A stretch of 38,921 bases of DNA from Pseudomonadota bacterium (GCA_022360315.1 JAKSDA010000561.1:1-38921), one strand, 5' to 3'; counted from the stretch's first letter, positions 19,158 through 28,998 are shown. The notes: a model not told the origin generated them from the letters alone. A program made the numbers and translations.

Positions 19158-20118
19158 AGTTATGGGGTCCCAGCCCTCTCGAGCGATCTTGGTGCTGAAC
19201 AGTGCCTGTAATCTGCAGTGTGAACACTGCGAGTATTGGTCTCGTCGGCCACACCACGCAGTGGACCTATCGGCAGTGATCAAGTTCGCTGCTGAGTGCA
19301 GGAAACTCGAAATCACTGAGTTTCACGTAACTGGTGGAGAACCGCTGCTTCATAGGGATTTCCGCAGTGTTATCAAGTGCTGTCTGGAGGATGCAAAACT
19401 TGTAGTACTATCTACCAATGGCGTTCTACTAACCCAAGAGGTTGTCGAATGGCTTGCGTCACTTGAACGCGCAAGGGATCGAGTCGCCGTTAATATCAGC
19501 CTATACGATGTAGGCAAAACACCGGCACCCCGATTCACTTCCCGACACAAAGTCTGGCAGCAAGCGGTCGATGCAGTGCTACAGTGCAGAACACGGGGGA
19601 TACACGTGACAATCTGCACTCTCGTTGTGCCGAACGCGGTTGAGAAAGCCAAAGAAGTCCTCGCCTTATCGGAGCGCATGGGACTACCGTGCAGCTTTCA
19701 GCCTCTGCTCCAAGGAATCGGTACCTATCCACCGCCTGGTCCACAAAGGAAGCTCAGCTGGGAGACTTCCTATGGCACGTTTTGGCAATGGGCTCTGGAG
19801 CAGAAGGCTCAAGGAGCACGCATACAGAACCCAGCGACCCAACTTGAGGCACTCGTCGCGGCTTGCCGGGGCGACGACTGGCCAATCCGCACTCGCTGCA
19901 ACATGGTCGAGTCGACGATAGTGTTGCAACCGGATGGCTCCATATCGCCTTGTTTCTACCTTCCTCCTTTATGTAGTTATGCAGAGTTGACTGCAGCCGA
20001 ATACCTCGAGCGCCGCCGCCAGGTCTGGAGTAGAGGATGTAAAGGCGCTTGTTCTATCGGGAATTGTGCTAGTTGGGCGCCCCCCTCTAACTCAGCTGAA
20101 TTCCGTAACGGGATCTAG
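19147..20118 (+). CDS. Radical SAM protein with Cys-rich C-terminal segment
   Basis: 323 residues from the ATG at 19147, which lies inside the 3' end of the preceding gene (11-base overlap); a TTG at 19129 would add six residues. The radical SAM motif CNLQCEHC uses Cys21, Cys25 and Cys28; TGGEPLLHRDF (62-72) and VLSTNGVLL follow as in the MoaA/NifB/PqqE/SkfB-type subfamily. The C-terminus holds Cys251, PDGSISPC (Cys269), Cys276 and a Cys298/302/307 cluster (CKGACSIGNC), consistent with an auxiliary Fe-S cluster of SPASM type. It is the third distinct radical SAM enzyme in a row. The sequence is clearly not a duplicate of the enzyme at 16579, so they probably catalyse separate steps. Confidence 0.9.
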   Translation: MRLEVMGSQPSRAILVLNSACNLQCEHCEYWSRRPHHAVDLSAVIKFAAECRKLEITEFHVTGGEPLLHRDFRSVIKCCLEDAKLVVLSTNGVLLTQEVVEWLASLERARDRVAVNISLYDVGKTPAPRFTSRHKVWQQAVDAVLQCRTRGIHVTICTLVVPNAVEKAKEVLALSERMGLPCSFQPLLQGIGTYPPPGPQRKLSWETSYGTFWQWALEQKAQGARIQNPATQLEALVAACRGDDWPIRTRCNMVESTIVLQPDGSISPCFYLPPLCSYAELTAAEYLERRRQVWSRGCKGACSIGNCASWAPPSNSAEFRNGI

Positions 20119-20122
20119 TGCC

Positions 20123-21493
20123 ATGAGGTTCGGCAAAAGCCTGGAAGATCTGGATGAACGGGGAGCTTACCGCTTAGCAGGGTCTGTTGGACCGATTATT
20201 GGTGGATTGGCCTGGGTATTCATTTCAGAAGATGGGATGGACTACAGAAAATGGACTCCGTTTATATGGACAACGATTTCTGTATTGGGGATTACGACTG
20301 CCTTATCTCTTTATTCCCTTCTCACTAGACCGAAATATTTTTTCACGGAGGAGGATTGGGACTCATCGTTCGAAAGGTTCGGTGGTTTAGTTGAATTTAA
20401 GCCAGTGTTTCCTGGGGCTAACCCAAAACCTGATTCAGTAAAACTTAGTGACAGGTACTTTCTGAACTTAAGAAGATGTACAAAATTTGCCTTCTATGAA
20501 CTCTCCACAGACAACCGAGAACTTCATTTGGTTGATTACTTCTATCTGCACATTCTACGGCAGATGCGAGAGCAACTTCATTTTCTACCCGTAGTATTGC
20601 TTACCGATTATCCTGAGCCTCATGATAAGAGGTCAGCAAGCAATATCAAAGAAGATAAAGAGATCAGGTTTACGGAAGGATTGCTGCGTACTCATCTCGG
20701 CCGGCCTTTTGAGGTTCTTAGAATGTCTTCTATCTCAAAAAGAATGACTCATCGGGCCAAACTTGATATGGGTCTTTTTCTCCCTCTTTCCCGCCGGACA
20801 ATCAATGGCCTTACAGTAGCCCTTAGAGAAAAGCGTGCTACTGGAGAAGTGGGTACTGAAAGGGAACCCACTAACGAGGAGCGTAGTGAAGCGTATCGCA
20901 TGATTATGCGCTGTAGTAATGCCATTTTCTGGCAGTCTGTTATCAAGTATCGGTATGCAAAGGCTAAGTGTTTGGTTTTTGTTCAGTCAATACGCAATCA
21001 CGGACTATACTCAGCCCATTCTAAAGACGACGATGAGCCTTCTTATTACTATGTCGGCGTGAAAAATATCTCGCTTGAGGGCAAAGAGGCGAAAAAGAAT
21101 GAGGCGAAAAAGAATGAGGCGGAAAACGAGGAGGTGGAAAACAAGGAGGCGGAAAAGCCTTTTGAAAAGTGGCGCTTGACTCGTTCTCAAGGCAATAAAC
21201 CGGGATTTTCTACAATCAGAACATGGGTAACGGATAATTGGGGCAAGCGCGAGAAACGCAGTGACCTTGAGACAATTGTGAGATTGCTTGCAGGCAGAGA
21301 AGATGTTGATGAAGCGTTGAAGAATGCAAATTGGCCTGACAATATTGAGCGATTAATTGCTTCTTACCAGCTAAGTTACCAAGCTAAAAGCCCGGAAGAA
21401 GAGTATTGGCAGGGACGCACCAAACTCCTCGTGCTAGAATTAGCACGAATAGATAAGCGTATATCCTGGCCGCGCAAAAAAGAATGCATATGA
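20123..21493 (+). CDS. Unknown membrane-anchored protein, AT-rich
   Basis: 456 residues, not recognised. Two hydrophobic helices near the N-terminus (LAGSVGPIIGGLAWVFIS, then FIWTTISVLGITTALSLYSL) form a probable hairpin anchor, followed by about 380 soluble residues. A charged repeat (KEAKKNEAKKNEAENEEVEN) at about residues 328-347 looks like a flexible helical linker expanded from short DNA units near 21080-21140. The gene is markedly more AT-rich than the radical SAM genes before it, so it may have a separate origin. The ATG at 20123 is four bases past the previous stop, so it can be read as the last gene of the operon. Possible roles (immunity, transport helper, defence effector) are speculation; no enzyme motif was identified. 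Confidence 0.75.
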   Translation: MRFGKSLEDLDERGAYRLAGSVGPIIGGLAWVFISEDGMDYRKWTPFIWTTISVLGITTALSLYSLLTRPKYFFTEEDWDSSFERFGGLVEFKPVFPGANPKPDSVKLSDRYFLNLRRCTKFAFYELSTDNRELHLVDYFYLHILRQMREQLHFLPVVLLTDYPEPHDKRSASNIKEDKEIRFTEGLLRTHLGRPFEVLRMSSISKRMTHRAKLDMGLFLPLSRRTINGLTVALREKRATGEVGTEREPTNEERSEAYRMIMRCSNAIFWQSVIKYRYAKAKCLVFVQSIRNHGLYSAHSKDDDEPSYYYVGVKNISLEGKEAKKNEAKKNEAENEEVENKEAEKPFEKWRLTRSQGNKPGFSTIRTWVTDNWGKREKRSDLETIVRLLAGREDVDEALKNANWPDNIERLIASYQLSYQAKSPEEEYWQGRTKLLVLELARIDKRISWPRKKECI

Positions 21494-21499
21494 ACGAGG

Positions 21500-21534
21500 C
21501 TATGAGCTCGGACCATATGGGTGATGTCTCATAG
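21500..21534 (+). terminator. Hairpin after the island operon
   Basis: A 7-bp stem ctatgag / ctcatag with a loop of about 21 bases begins seven bases beyond the last stop of the operon. With the two hairpins at 21556-21593 it forms a terminator-like zone between convergent transcription units. No long T-run is present. Confidence 0.3.
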
Positions 21535-21555
21535 TTCTCGCCCGAATTCGGTCAT

Positions 21556-21593
21556 ACGACCATGTGAGGTCGTCTTGATCGCTATCGCGATCA
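21556..21593 (-). terminator. Double hairpin at the 3' end of folE
   Basis: On the minus strand the folE stop codon is part of a perfect 7-bp stem (tgatcgc / gcgatca, 4-base loop), followed at once by a second perfect 6-bp stem (acgacc / ggtcgt, 6-base loop). Two adjacent hairpins between convergent genes fit transcription termination or mRNA end protection for folE, and possibly for the plus-strand operon as well. Confidence 0.5.
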
Positions 21594-22247
21594 GCGGCGC
21601 GACAGAAGGGTCATCGCCTCGGCGCGAGAAGCTGGGTTGTCGCGAAACGCGCCGCGTACTACCGAGGTGACCATTGAACTCTCGGGTTCGCTGACGCCGC
21701 GTACCTTCATGCACATGTGCTCTGCCTCGATCACGACCAGAGTACCGCGCGCTTCCAGATGCTTCATGATCGCGTCGGCAATCTGCGCGGTAAGACGTTC
21801 TTGCACCTGGGGCCGGCGGGCAAATGCATGGACCGTGCGGGCCAGCTTGGACAGTCCGACCACTCGCTCGCGGGGCAGGTACGCAACATGCGCCCGGCCG
21901 ATGAACGGCAGGAGATGATGCTCGCACGTGGAGGAAAAGCTGATGTCGCGCAAGATCACAATCTCGTCGTACGGCTCGGCAAAGGTGCGGCCGAGATGCT
22001 CGGCCGGGTCCTCGTTCACCCCGGCAAATAGCTCGCGATACATCTTGGCCACCCGCCGCGGTGTGTCGACCAAGCCGTCGCGATCCGGATCCTCGCCGAT
22101 GGCCAGCAAAAGCTCTCGCACCGCCCGTGTGGCTCGCTCGTAGTCCCAAAAACCCTCCGACAGAGGATCTTCCCGGCGCTGCTCGGGCGAATCACTGGCA
22201 TGATCAGTGGGCGACATCGAATGACCGTGGACGATTTGTGGTCTCAT
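21591..22247 (-). CDS. folE: GTP cyclohydrolase I
   Basis: Converts GTP to 7,8-dihydroneopterin triphosphate, the first step to folate, biopterin and 7-deazapurines. About 218 residues. Zn2+ ligands are visible in CEHHLLPF and in the later HMCMKVRG; further family segments are DTPRRVAKMYREL, ERVVGLSKLARTVHAFARRPQVQERLT and SSMVTSVVRGAF. The N-terminal ~30 residues are variable. The ATG at 22247 has aaagag at suitable spacing; a GTG at 22253 is the alternative and ATG at 22217 a shorter one. GC content is back to the high-GC background, so the gene probably belongs to the core chromosome and not to the island, though its pterin product could feed a neighbouring pathway. Confidence 0.97.
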   Translation of the reverse strand: MRPQIVHGHSMSPTDHASDSPEQRREDPLSEGFWDYERATRAVRELLLAIGEDPDRDGLVDTPRRVAKMYRELFAGVNEDPAEHLGRTFAEPYDEIVILRDISFSSTCEHHLLPFIGRAHVAYLPRERVVGLSKLARTVHAFARRPQVQERLTAQIADAIMKHLEARGTLVVIEAEHMCMKVRGVSEPESSMVTSVVRGAFRDNPASRAEAMTLLSRR

Positions 22248-22456
22248 AAACACTCTTTTGTGTCGATATAGTCGTTTTGTTAAGCTGAAATTTCGATTGG
22301 TTAGGTCGCGGTGGACGAATTTGGCGAATCAAGCGCGAGTCCTCGAGCTTGTCGAGGGAGTGGTGGGGCTCCCTTTCTGTACGGACGCGATGGCGTTCAG
22401 GTTACGACTGCTTGCCGAGCGGGGCGTTGTGCGTGTTGTGAGCTATAACTGGCCCG

Positions 22457-23683
22457 GTGCAGTTGAATTATTCAGTCATCATTATCGGGGCCGGACCGGG
22501 CGGCGCGTCGGTTGCTGCGAGACTCGAGCAGCATGGCCACGCGGGGCGGGTGCTGGTGCTCGAGCGGTATGGTTTTCCGCGGCCCAAACCATGTGGCGGT
22601 GGGCTCACGGGTCACGTAAACGAGGCCATGGCCGAGCTCGATCTGACTCTGTCGGTGCCGCACTGGCCGGCTGACCTGGCCAGGGTTCGCTTTGGTTCGT
22701 TTGTGCGTACGGTTCGCATGGCCCGGCCAGTCAACATTGTCCGCCGCGAGGAATTCGACCACAGCCTGGTCGAGCAAGTGCGGGCAAAGGGGATCGAGGT
22801 TGCCGAAGGGGAGGGCGTGAAGGCGATCGAGGTGACCGGAGATGCGGTGACAGTCACGACCTCGCTCGGCCGCACGCTGCGCTGCTCGGTACTGGTCGGC
22901 GCGGATGGCGCCGCTTCGGTGACCCGCAAATACATTCTGGCCAATGCCAGGACTCTGCCGCACCGGCTATTCAAGATGGAGATGGCGTTGCCGCAGAGTC
23001 GCTCTATCGATCCGGCAATGCTCTACGACTTCACGCCTATGGTGCACGGTATTCGGGGTTATCTGTGGGTTTTTCCTCTGCCCGGGCGGCGGGTCAATGT
23101 GGGTGTGATGCACTATCCGACCTATCGCAAGAGCGGTATCGAGCTGGTCGAGCGACTGCGCAGTGGCCTGGCAGAACTGGGTTTGTCGCTGCCGGCGAGG
23201 GGAGCGAGAGGCTGGCCCGCCTGGGGTTATCATCCCAGGGCGCCGATTTCGCGGCCGCGCGTGCTCACTGTGGGTGATGCTGCCGGCATTGATGGTCTCA
23301 CTGGCGAGGGCATCTCGGTTGCCATGGAACACGCCGTGGTGGCTGGCGACGCTGTGGATCAGGCGCTGCGCACCGGCGATATGTCGTTTTCGGGCTACCG
23401 CCAGGCGATTCGCCGCGCCGTGGTCGGGCGCGAGCTGGCCCTGGATCGCTGGCTGGCGCGACTGCTCTACGAGAAGCGGGGCCAGGGCTGGAGAAAATGG
23501 CTTTCCCTGGTGCTATACGACCCGGACGTGCTCGACATGTATGCGGCACGAGTTTCGGGCAGCGAGATCCTGGCCGATCAGAAACTGCGCCTCTATCGCG
23601 CTCTTTTGCGCCACATATGCTCACTGCCGGGGCGCAATCGATCGCTGAGACAGGCCATGACCGAAATGTACAGTCTCACATAG
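22457..23683 (+). CDS. Geranylgeranyl reductase family FAD-dependent oxidoreductase
   Basis: 408-residue flavoprotein. The FAD dinucleotide-binding motif IIIGAGPGGASVAARLE is at the N-terminus, followed by the family signature FPRPKPCGGGLTG, the VGADGAASVTRKYI block, and the second FAD motif VGDAAGIDGLTGEGISVAM. Members reduce isoprenoid double bonds (geranylgeranyl chains of lipids or quinones, bacteriochlorophyll tails) or act as related oxidoreductases. A role in saturating menaquinone or membrane isoprenoids is plausible here. The start is the GTG at 22457, directly before the Rossmann strand. The upstream gap (22248-22456) contains a perfect 6-bp hairpin at 22341-22357 (cctcga / tcgagg) and no gene. 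It stands alone on the plus strand. Confidence 0.92.
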   Translation: MQLNYSVIIIGAGPGGASVAARLEQHGHAGRVLVLERYGFPRPKPCGGGLTGHVNEAMAELDLTLSVPHWPADLARVRFGSFVRTVRMARPVNIVRREEFDHSLVEQVRAKGIEVAEGEGVKAIEVTGDAVTVTTSLGRTLRCSVLVGADGAASVTRKYILANARTLPHRLFKMEMALPQSRSIDPAMLYDFTPMVHGIRGYLWVFPLPGRRVNVGVMHYPTYRKSGIELVERLRSGLAELGLSLPARGARGWPAWGYHPRAPISRPRVLTVGDAAGIDGLTGEGISVAMEHAVVAGDAVDQALRTGDMSFSGYRQAIRRAVVGRELALDRWLARLLYEKRGQGWRKWLSLVLYDPDVLDMYAARVSGSEILADQKLRLYRALLRHICSLPGRNRSLRQAMTEMYSLT

Positions 23684-23741
23684 TTCGAGAGACACAGGTG
23701 AGACAGGGCGGATGCGAGGAGTCCGGCTGCCCGGTCCGCGA

Positions 23742-24377
23742 TCAGTAGTCGACCGGAGGAGGTTTGATCCCGGGGGTGTCGAACGATGATGGCTCGAAGT
23801 CTGGCTTGTCGGACACCGGGGAGGTGCTGGACGGCGCCGTGGAGCGAAACTCGATGGGATCGGACTCGGGCGCTTGTTGCTGTGCCGGGGCTGCGTCGTG
23901 GGCCGCTGCAAGACCGTCATCGTTAACCAGTTGCAGGGGCGGTTGTTCGTCCAATTCGGGGCGCGGGGTACTGGACGGGTGGAAGGATGGCTCGCGGGCG
24001 ATATGGGGCCCATCGGGCCGGACTTGCGCAGCGCTTTCACCGGAGCTCTCGGCTGTTGCCGCGCCGGTTTGGGAACCAGCGCTTTCAGAAACCGGCCCGC
24101 GATTGATCCGCTCGCGCAGGTCCTTGCCGACTTTGAAGAACGGCAGCTTCTTTTGCTTGACGTGCACGGGAGCACCGGTGCGCGGGTTGCGACCCTCGTA
24201 CGGTTTGTAGTGGCGGACCTCGAAACTGCCAAAGCCGCGGATCTCGATTCGATCGTCGCGTTCGAGCGCTGCGGCCATGCTGTCGAAGATGACGCCGACG
24301 ATCTGCTCGGCTTTTTCTTTGGGCAGCTTGGCTCGATTCGAGAGCTGCTCGATGAGTTCGCTTTTTGTAACGGGCAT
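23742..24377 (-). CDS. HU/IHF-family DNA-binding protein with long disordered tail
   Basis: 211 residues. Residues 1 to about 93 are a complete HU/IHF domain: MPVTKSELIEQLSNRAKLPK, then RIEIRGFGSFEVRHYKP and the DNA-arm sequence GRNPRTGAPVHVKQKKLPFFKVGK. It bends DNA as a dimer and compacts the nucleoid. Normal HU/IHF proteins stop at about 90-100 residues; here about 118 further residues rich in Pro, Ser, Ala, Glu and Asp follow, probably disordered. The ATG at 24377 with ggggg upstream is preferred over TTG at 24380. Tailed HU-like proteins are known in myxobacteria and actinobacteria, usually with basic tails; this one is acidic/proline-rich. It lies 116 bases downstream of the methylmalonyl-CoA mutase gene. 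Confidence 0.94.
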   Translation of the reverse strand: MPVTKSELIEQLSNRAKLPKEKAEQIVGVIFDSMAAALERDDRIEIRGFGSFEVRHYKPYEGRNPRTGAPVHVKQKKLPFFKVGKDLRERINRGPVSESAGSQTGAATAESSGESAAQVRPDGPHIAREPSFHPSSTPRPELDEQPPLQLVNDDGLAAAHDAAPAQQQAPESDPIEFRSTAPSSTSPVSDKPDFEPSSFDTPGIKPPPVDY

Positions 24378-24493
24378 CAAACCCCCAATACGCTCGGATC
24401 GAGTCGATCTAATGATATGAGCTGCAAAAAATCAAGTAGTGCCGGATACAGAGGAAGATTGTACAGCTCGCCGGCCGCTTTGCTGTCGACAAA

Positions 24494-26092
<1,599 letters not shown>

Positions 26093-26112
26093 GGCGTCAC
26101 CTGGCCACCCAG

Positions 26113-26142
26113 TATATAGTACAACGTCCGGTAAATTCACAA
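26113..26142 (-). promoter_or_regulatory. Possible promoter of the mutase gene
   Basis: On the minus strand ttgtga (26137-26142) is followed after 18 bases by tatata (26113-26118). It would give a very short leader before the GTG at 26092. The -35 box overlaps the junction of the two 18-bp direct repeats, so a protein bound there would affect this promoter. Predicted by eye only. Confidence 0.3.
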
Positions 26143-26156
26143 CGTCCGGCAAATTC
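26121..26156. repeat. Tandem 18-bp direct repeat in a divergent promoter region
   Basis: Two abutting copies, acaacgtccggtaaattc and acaacgtccggcaaattc, differ at one base. They fill the centre of the 81-base region between the divergent mutase and SAM hydroxide adenosyltransferase genes. The 18-base period would place two sites less than two helical turns apart, compatible with cooperative regulator binding, or may simply be a small duplication. Confidence 0.7.
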
Positions 26157-26173
26157 GCAACCAGGAGCGACGT

Positions 26174-26947
26174 ATGGCCATCGTGACTCTGACCAGCGAC
26201 TTCGGTACCTCGGACGGCTATGTGGGGGCGATGAAGGGCGTCATCCTGACCCGCGCCGCTTCCGCAGTCATCGTCGACATTGCGCACGATGTGTCGCCGT
26301 GCGCGATCGCCGCCGGTGCGTACTGCCTGGCCCAGGCCGCGCCGTACTTTCCGCCCGGCACGATTCATGTGGCTGTGGTCGACCCAGGGGTGGGAACCGA
26401 GCGCCGAGCAGTCATCGCCGACGACGGTCGGTGCCTGTTCATCGCGCCGGACAACGGCCTTCTCGCCCTGGCGGTCCCCGAGCCGCGGGCGGTGTTTGCC
26501 ATCGAGTCGCCGGCGTTCGTGCGCGATCAGGTCTCGGCCACGTTTCACGGCCGAGATATCTTTGCCGCGGCGGCTGGAACTCTGGCCCGTGGGGGCAGCC
26601 CGCGCGATGCTGGACCGCAAGTGGCGCTGTCCCCGCTCCCGGTGACTGGCGGGCAAACTCCGCACGATGGAAACCACACTGCCGCTTGGCTCTATCGGGT
26701 GATCTATGTCGACCGTTTCGGCAATCTGATCACCGACTGCCCGGGCACAGACGTTGCGGCCCATGCCCGCATCACCGCCGGCACGTGCACCATCGCAGGG
26801 CTGTCGCGGACATTTGGCGACGTGGCTGTGGGCGCCCCCGTGGCCTATATCGGCTCGGCCGGCACGGTCGAGATCGCGATCCGCCAGGACAGCGCAGCCC
26901 GCGTTTTCGGCCTCGGCCCGGGCGACCCGGTGCACATCACCGAGTAG
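26174..26947 (+). CDS. SAM hydroxide adenosyltransferase (DUF62 family)
   Basis: 257 residues, DUF62 / SAM hydrolase family related to fluorinase and chlorinase, expected to split S-adenosylmethionine with water into adenosine and methionine. Motifs: IVTLTSDFGTSDGYVGAMKG at the N-terminus (catalytic Asp region), VDIAHDVSP, IHVAVVDPGVGTERR, FIAPDNGLLALAV, FHGRDIFAAAAG, and the C-terminal domain VIYVDRFGNLITD and YIGSAGTVEIAI. The fluorinase-specific 21-residue loop is not apparent, consistent with the hydrolase group. The ATG at 26174 has ccaggag upstream. Downstream, 35 bases away, is a lipase-like lipoprotein. A large alternative plus-strand frame overlapping it is an artefact of GC-rich sequence. 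Confidence 0.94.
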   Translation: MAIVTLTSDFGTSDGYVGAMKGVILTRAASAVIVDIAHDVSPCAIAAGAYCLAQAAPYFPPGTIHVAVVDPGVGTERRAVIADDGRCLFIAPDNGLLALAVPEPRAVFAIESPAFVRDQVSATFHGRDIFAAAAGTLARGGSPRDAGPQVALSPLPVTGGQTPHDGNHTAAWLYRVIYVDRFGNLITDCPGTDVAAHARITAGTCTIAGLSRTFGDVAVGAPVAYIGSAGTVEIAIRQDSAARVFGLGPGDPVHITE

Positions 26948-26982
26948 CAGGTTGCGGCTGGTTTGGTGCAAAATGGCCGATC

Positions 26983-28884
26983 ATGAAGACCCCGGTGCTA
27001 GTTCTCGCCCTTTTTATCGCGGCCTGTGATGACGGCGTGGTCGACCTGATCGAGCAGTCCGGCTGTGACTCGCTGGTGCCCGAGTACTGCGCCATGCCGT
27101 GGCCGTCGGACCGTTTCCTTCGCGATGATGCCAGCACCACGACCGGCTATCGCATTCACTACGAGGACACCACCCTGGCCCGCGATCGGACCGGCGAGCC
27201 GTGGGACTACCAGCTTTACCACCGACTGGACGGATTCAGCCCGGCCTCGCATTTTGTCGTTCTATTCGACCGTGCGCCCGATCTGTCGCGCGCGGCTCAT
27301 CACGATTCGGTGGAGCGTTCGCTCGATCCCGCCTCGCCCATCGTGGTCCTGGACCTCGACACTGGCGAGCGGGTCGCGCATTGGGTGGAGAGCGATCACC
27401 AGGTGGACAGGCTGGTTCTGATCCGGCCCGCTGCCCGACTGGCCGAGAATCGCTCCTACGGGGTCGCCATACGCGATCTCACTGGCGACGACGGCAATCC
27501 GATCGAGCCGTCGCCGGCCTTTGTGGCGCTGCGCGACGACAGCACCACGACCTCGCCAGCCGTCGAGGCCCGGCGGCCGTCGTATCGCACTCTCTTTGCC
27601 AGACTAGAAGCATCTGGCGTCGACATCGCCGACCTTCAGCTGGCCTGGTGGTTTCACACCGGATCTGGACAGTCGTCGCGAGGCGACCTTCTTTTCATGC
27701 GCGAAGACGCATTGGCCCGGCTCGGCCCCGACGGCATCGGCTGCACAGTGATTTCGGCAGAAGACGGATACAAGGGCAGCTACCGCCACGTCGAGGGCAC
27801 GGTTACCGTGCCCTCGTACATGGACAGCCCCAGGCCCCCGGCGCGAATCGTACGGGACCGCGACGGAAAGCCCACCTTTGTCGAAAATGTCGAAGTGTCG
27901 TTTGCCGTGATCCTGCCCAATTCTGTGGGCAACGCCACTGGCGGCCCCCGGCCCGGCCCAATGGCCATGTTCGGCCACGGCTTGCTCGGCACCGGCACCG
28001 GGTCGCTGTCGAGCGGGCTGCGCACCCTGGCCGAAGAGTTCGGTTCGGTTGTCGGCGCCACCGACTGGACCGGTATGGCGCAAGAGGATAGCGCCACCCT
28101 GGCCCTGGCCCTGGTCAACCTCAACTACTTTGCCCACGTGGCCGAGCGCCTGCAGCAGGGCATGATCAATCAGATCGCCGTACATCGCACACTGGCCGGC
28201 GTCTGTCGCCAGAACCAGGCGTTTCACGCCGCCGATGGCACCATTCTCATCGATCCGGACCAGCGGTATTTCATCGGCGGATCCCAGGGCGGCATCTACG
28301 GCGCCACTCTGCTCACCATATCGCCCGACGTCGAGCGCGGAGTCATGGTCGTGGGCGGCTCGAACTACCCGCTCATGATCGAGCGCAGCACCAACTGGCC
28401 GATGTTCGAACAGCTCTTTGCCACCGCCTATCGCGATCGGATCGATCGTGTATTCCTGCTCAATCATCTACAGCAGATATGGGATTACAGCGATCCGGCC
28501 AGCTATCTGCCCTTCACCACCAGTGGGCTCGACTCGATCGGGGCCAAGAAGATGCTCTACATCGTGGCCCATAACGACGCCCAGGTGCCCAATGTGGCCT
28601 CGGATCTGGCTGCCCGTACGGCCGGGCTTCCGGTCATTGACGGCTCGGTGCGGCAGCCATTTGGCCTCGAGCGCGCCCCGGCCGACTACGATGGCAGTGG
28701 GTTCATCGCCATTGACATGGGCGATGCCGAGGTTCCGTACGACAATCGGCCGCCTCCTTCCGATCACGGCGGCCACGGCTCGGTTGGTTTTTCGGCCGCG
28801 GCCAAGGCGCTGATGGCGGACTTTTTGCGTCCCGACGGCCGAATTATCAGCCCGAGCTGCGAGGGCGTCTGCGATCCATACTGA
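26983..28884 (+). CDS. Lipase-like alpha/beta-hydrolase lipoprotein
   Basis: 633 residues. The N-terminal MKTPVLVLALFIAAC ends in a lipobox (IAAC), so it is probably an outer-surface or periplasmic lipoprotein. An N-terminal beta domain of about 280 residues resembles the bacterial virulence-factor lipase N-terminal region; an alpha/beta-hydrolase domain follows. The oxyanion segment FGHGLLGTGTG is at about 329-339, and the nucleophile elbow GGSQGG puts Ser434 at the centre. Asp532 (VAHNDAQV) and His595 or His598 (DHGGHGSVGF) are candidate triad partners. A secreted esterase or lipase is likely; the substrate is not known. The start is the ATG at 26983, the first Met of the signal peptide; the frame is open for about 700 bases further upstream but only as a shadow of the preceding gene. 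Confidence 0.85.
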   Translation: MKTPVLVLALFIAACDDGVVDLIEQSGCDSLVPEYCAMPWPSDRFLRDDASTTTGYRIHYEDTTLARDRTGEPWDYQLYHRLDGFSPASHFVVLFDRAPDLSRAAHHDSVERSLDPASPIVVLDLDTGERVAHWVESDHQVDRLVLIRPAARLAENRSYGVAIRDLTGDDGNPIEPSPAFVALRDDSTTTSPAVEARRPSYRTLFARLEASGVDIADLQLAWWFHTGSGQSSRGDLLFMREDALARLGPDGIGCTVISAEDGYKGSYRHVEGTVTVPSYMDSPRPPARIVRDRDGKPTFVENVEVSFAVILPNSVGNATGGPRPGPMAMFGHGLLGTGTGSLSSGLRTLAEEFGSVVGATDWTGMAQEDSATLALALVNLNYFAHVAERLQQGMINQIAVHRTLAGVCRQNQAFHAADGTILIDPDQRYFIGGSQGGIYGATLLTISPDVERGVMVVGGSNYPLMIERSTNWPMFEQLFATAYRDRIDRVFLLNHLQQIWDYSDPASYLPFTTSGLDSIGAKKMLYIVAHNDAQVPNVASDLAARTAGLPVIDGSVRQPFGLERAPADYDGSGFIAIDMGDAEVPYDNRPPPSDHGGHGSVGFSAAAKALMADFLRPDGRIISPSCEGVCDPY

Positions 28885-28998
28885 GTGCGGGCGGGTTCGA
28901 GTGCGCCATTTGGCCCGAGGGGGGCCAGCGCGGGGGCAGCAATCGCCGTGAAACTGCCCGCTTTCGCGCCTGGGCCCCCGGTCGGTTATTGTCCTTGC

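Noticed and set aside
26299..26982. Long N-terminal extension of the lipase-like lipoprotein
   Set aside because: It is the SAM hydroxide adenosyltransferase gene read in another frame. A lipoprotein signal begins at 26983 and the extension is Arg/Pro-rich nonsense.
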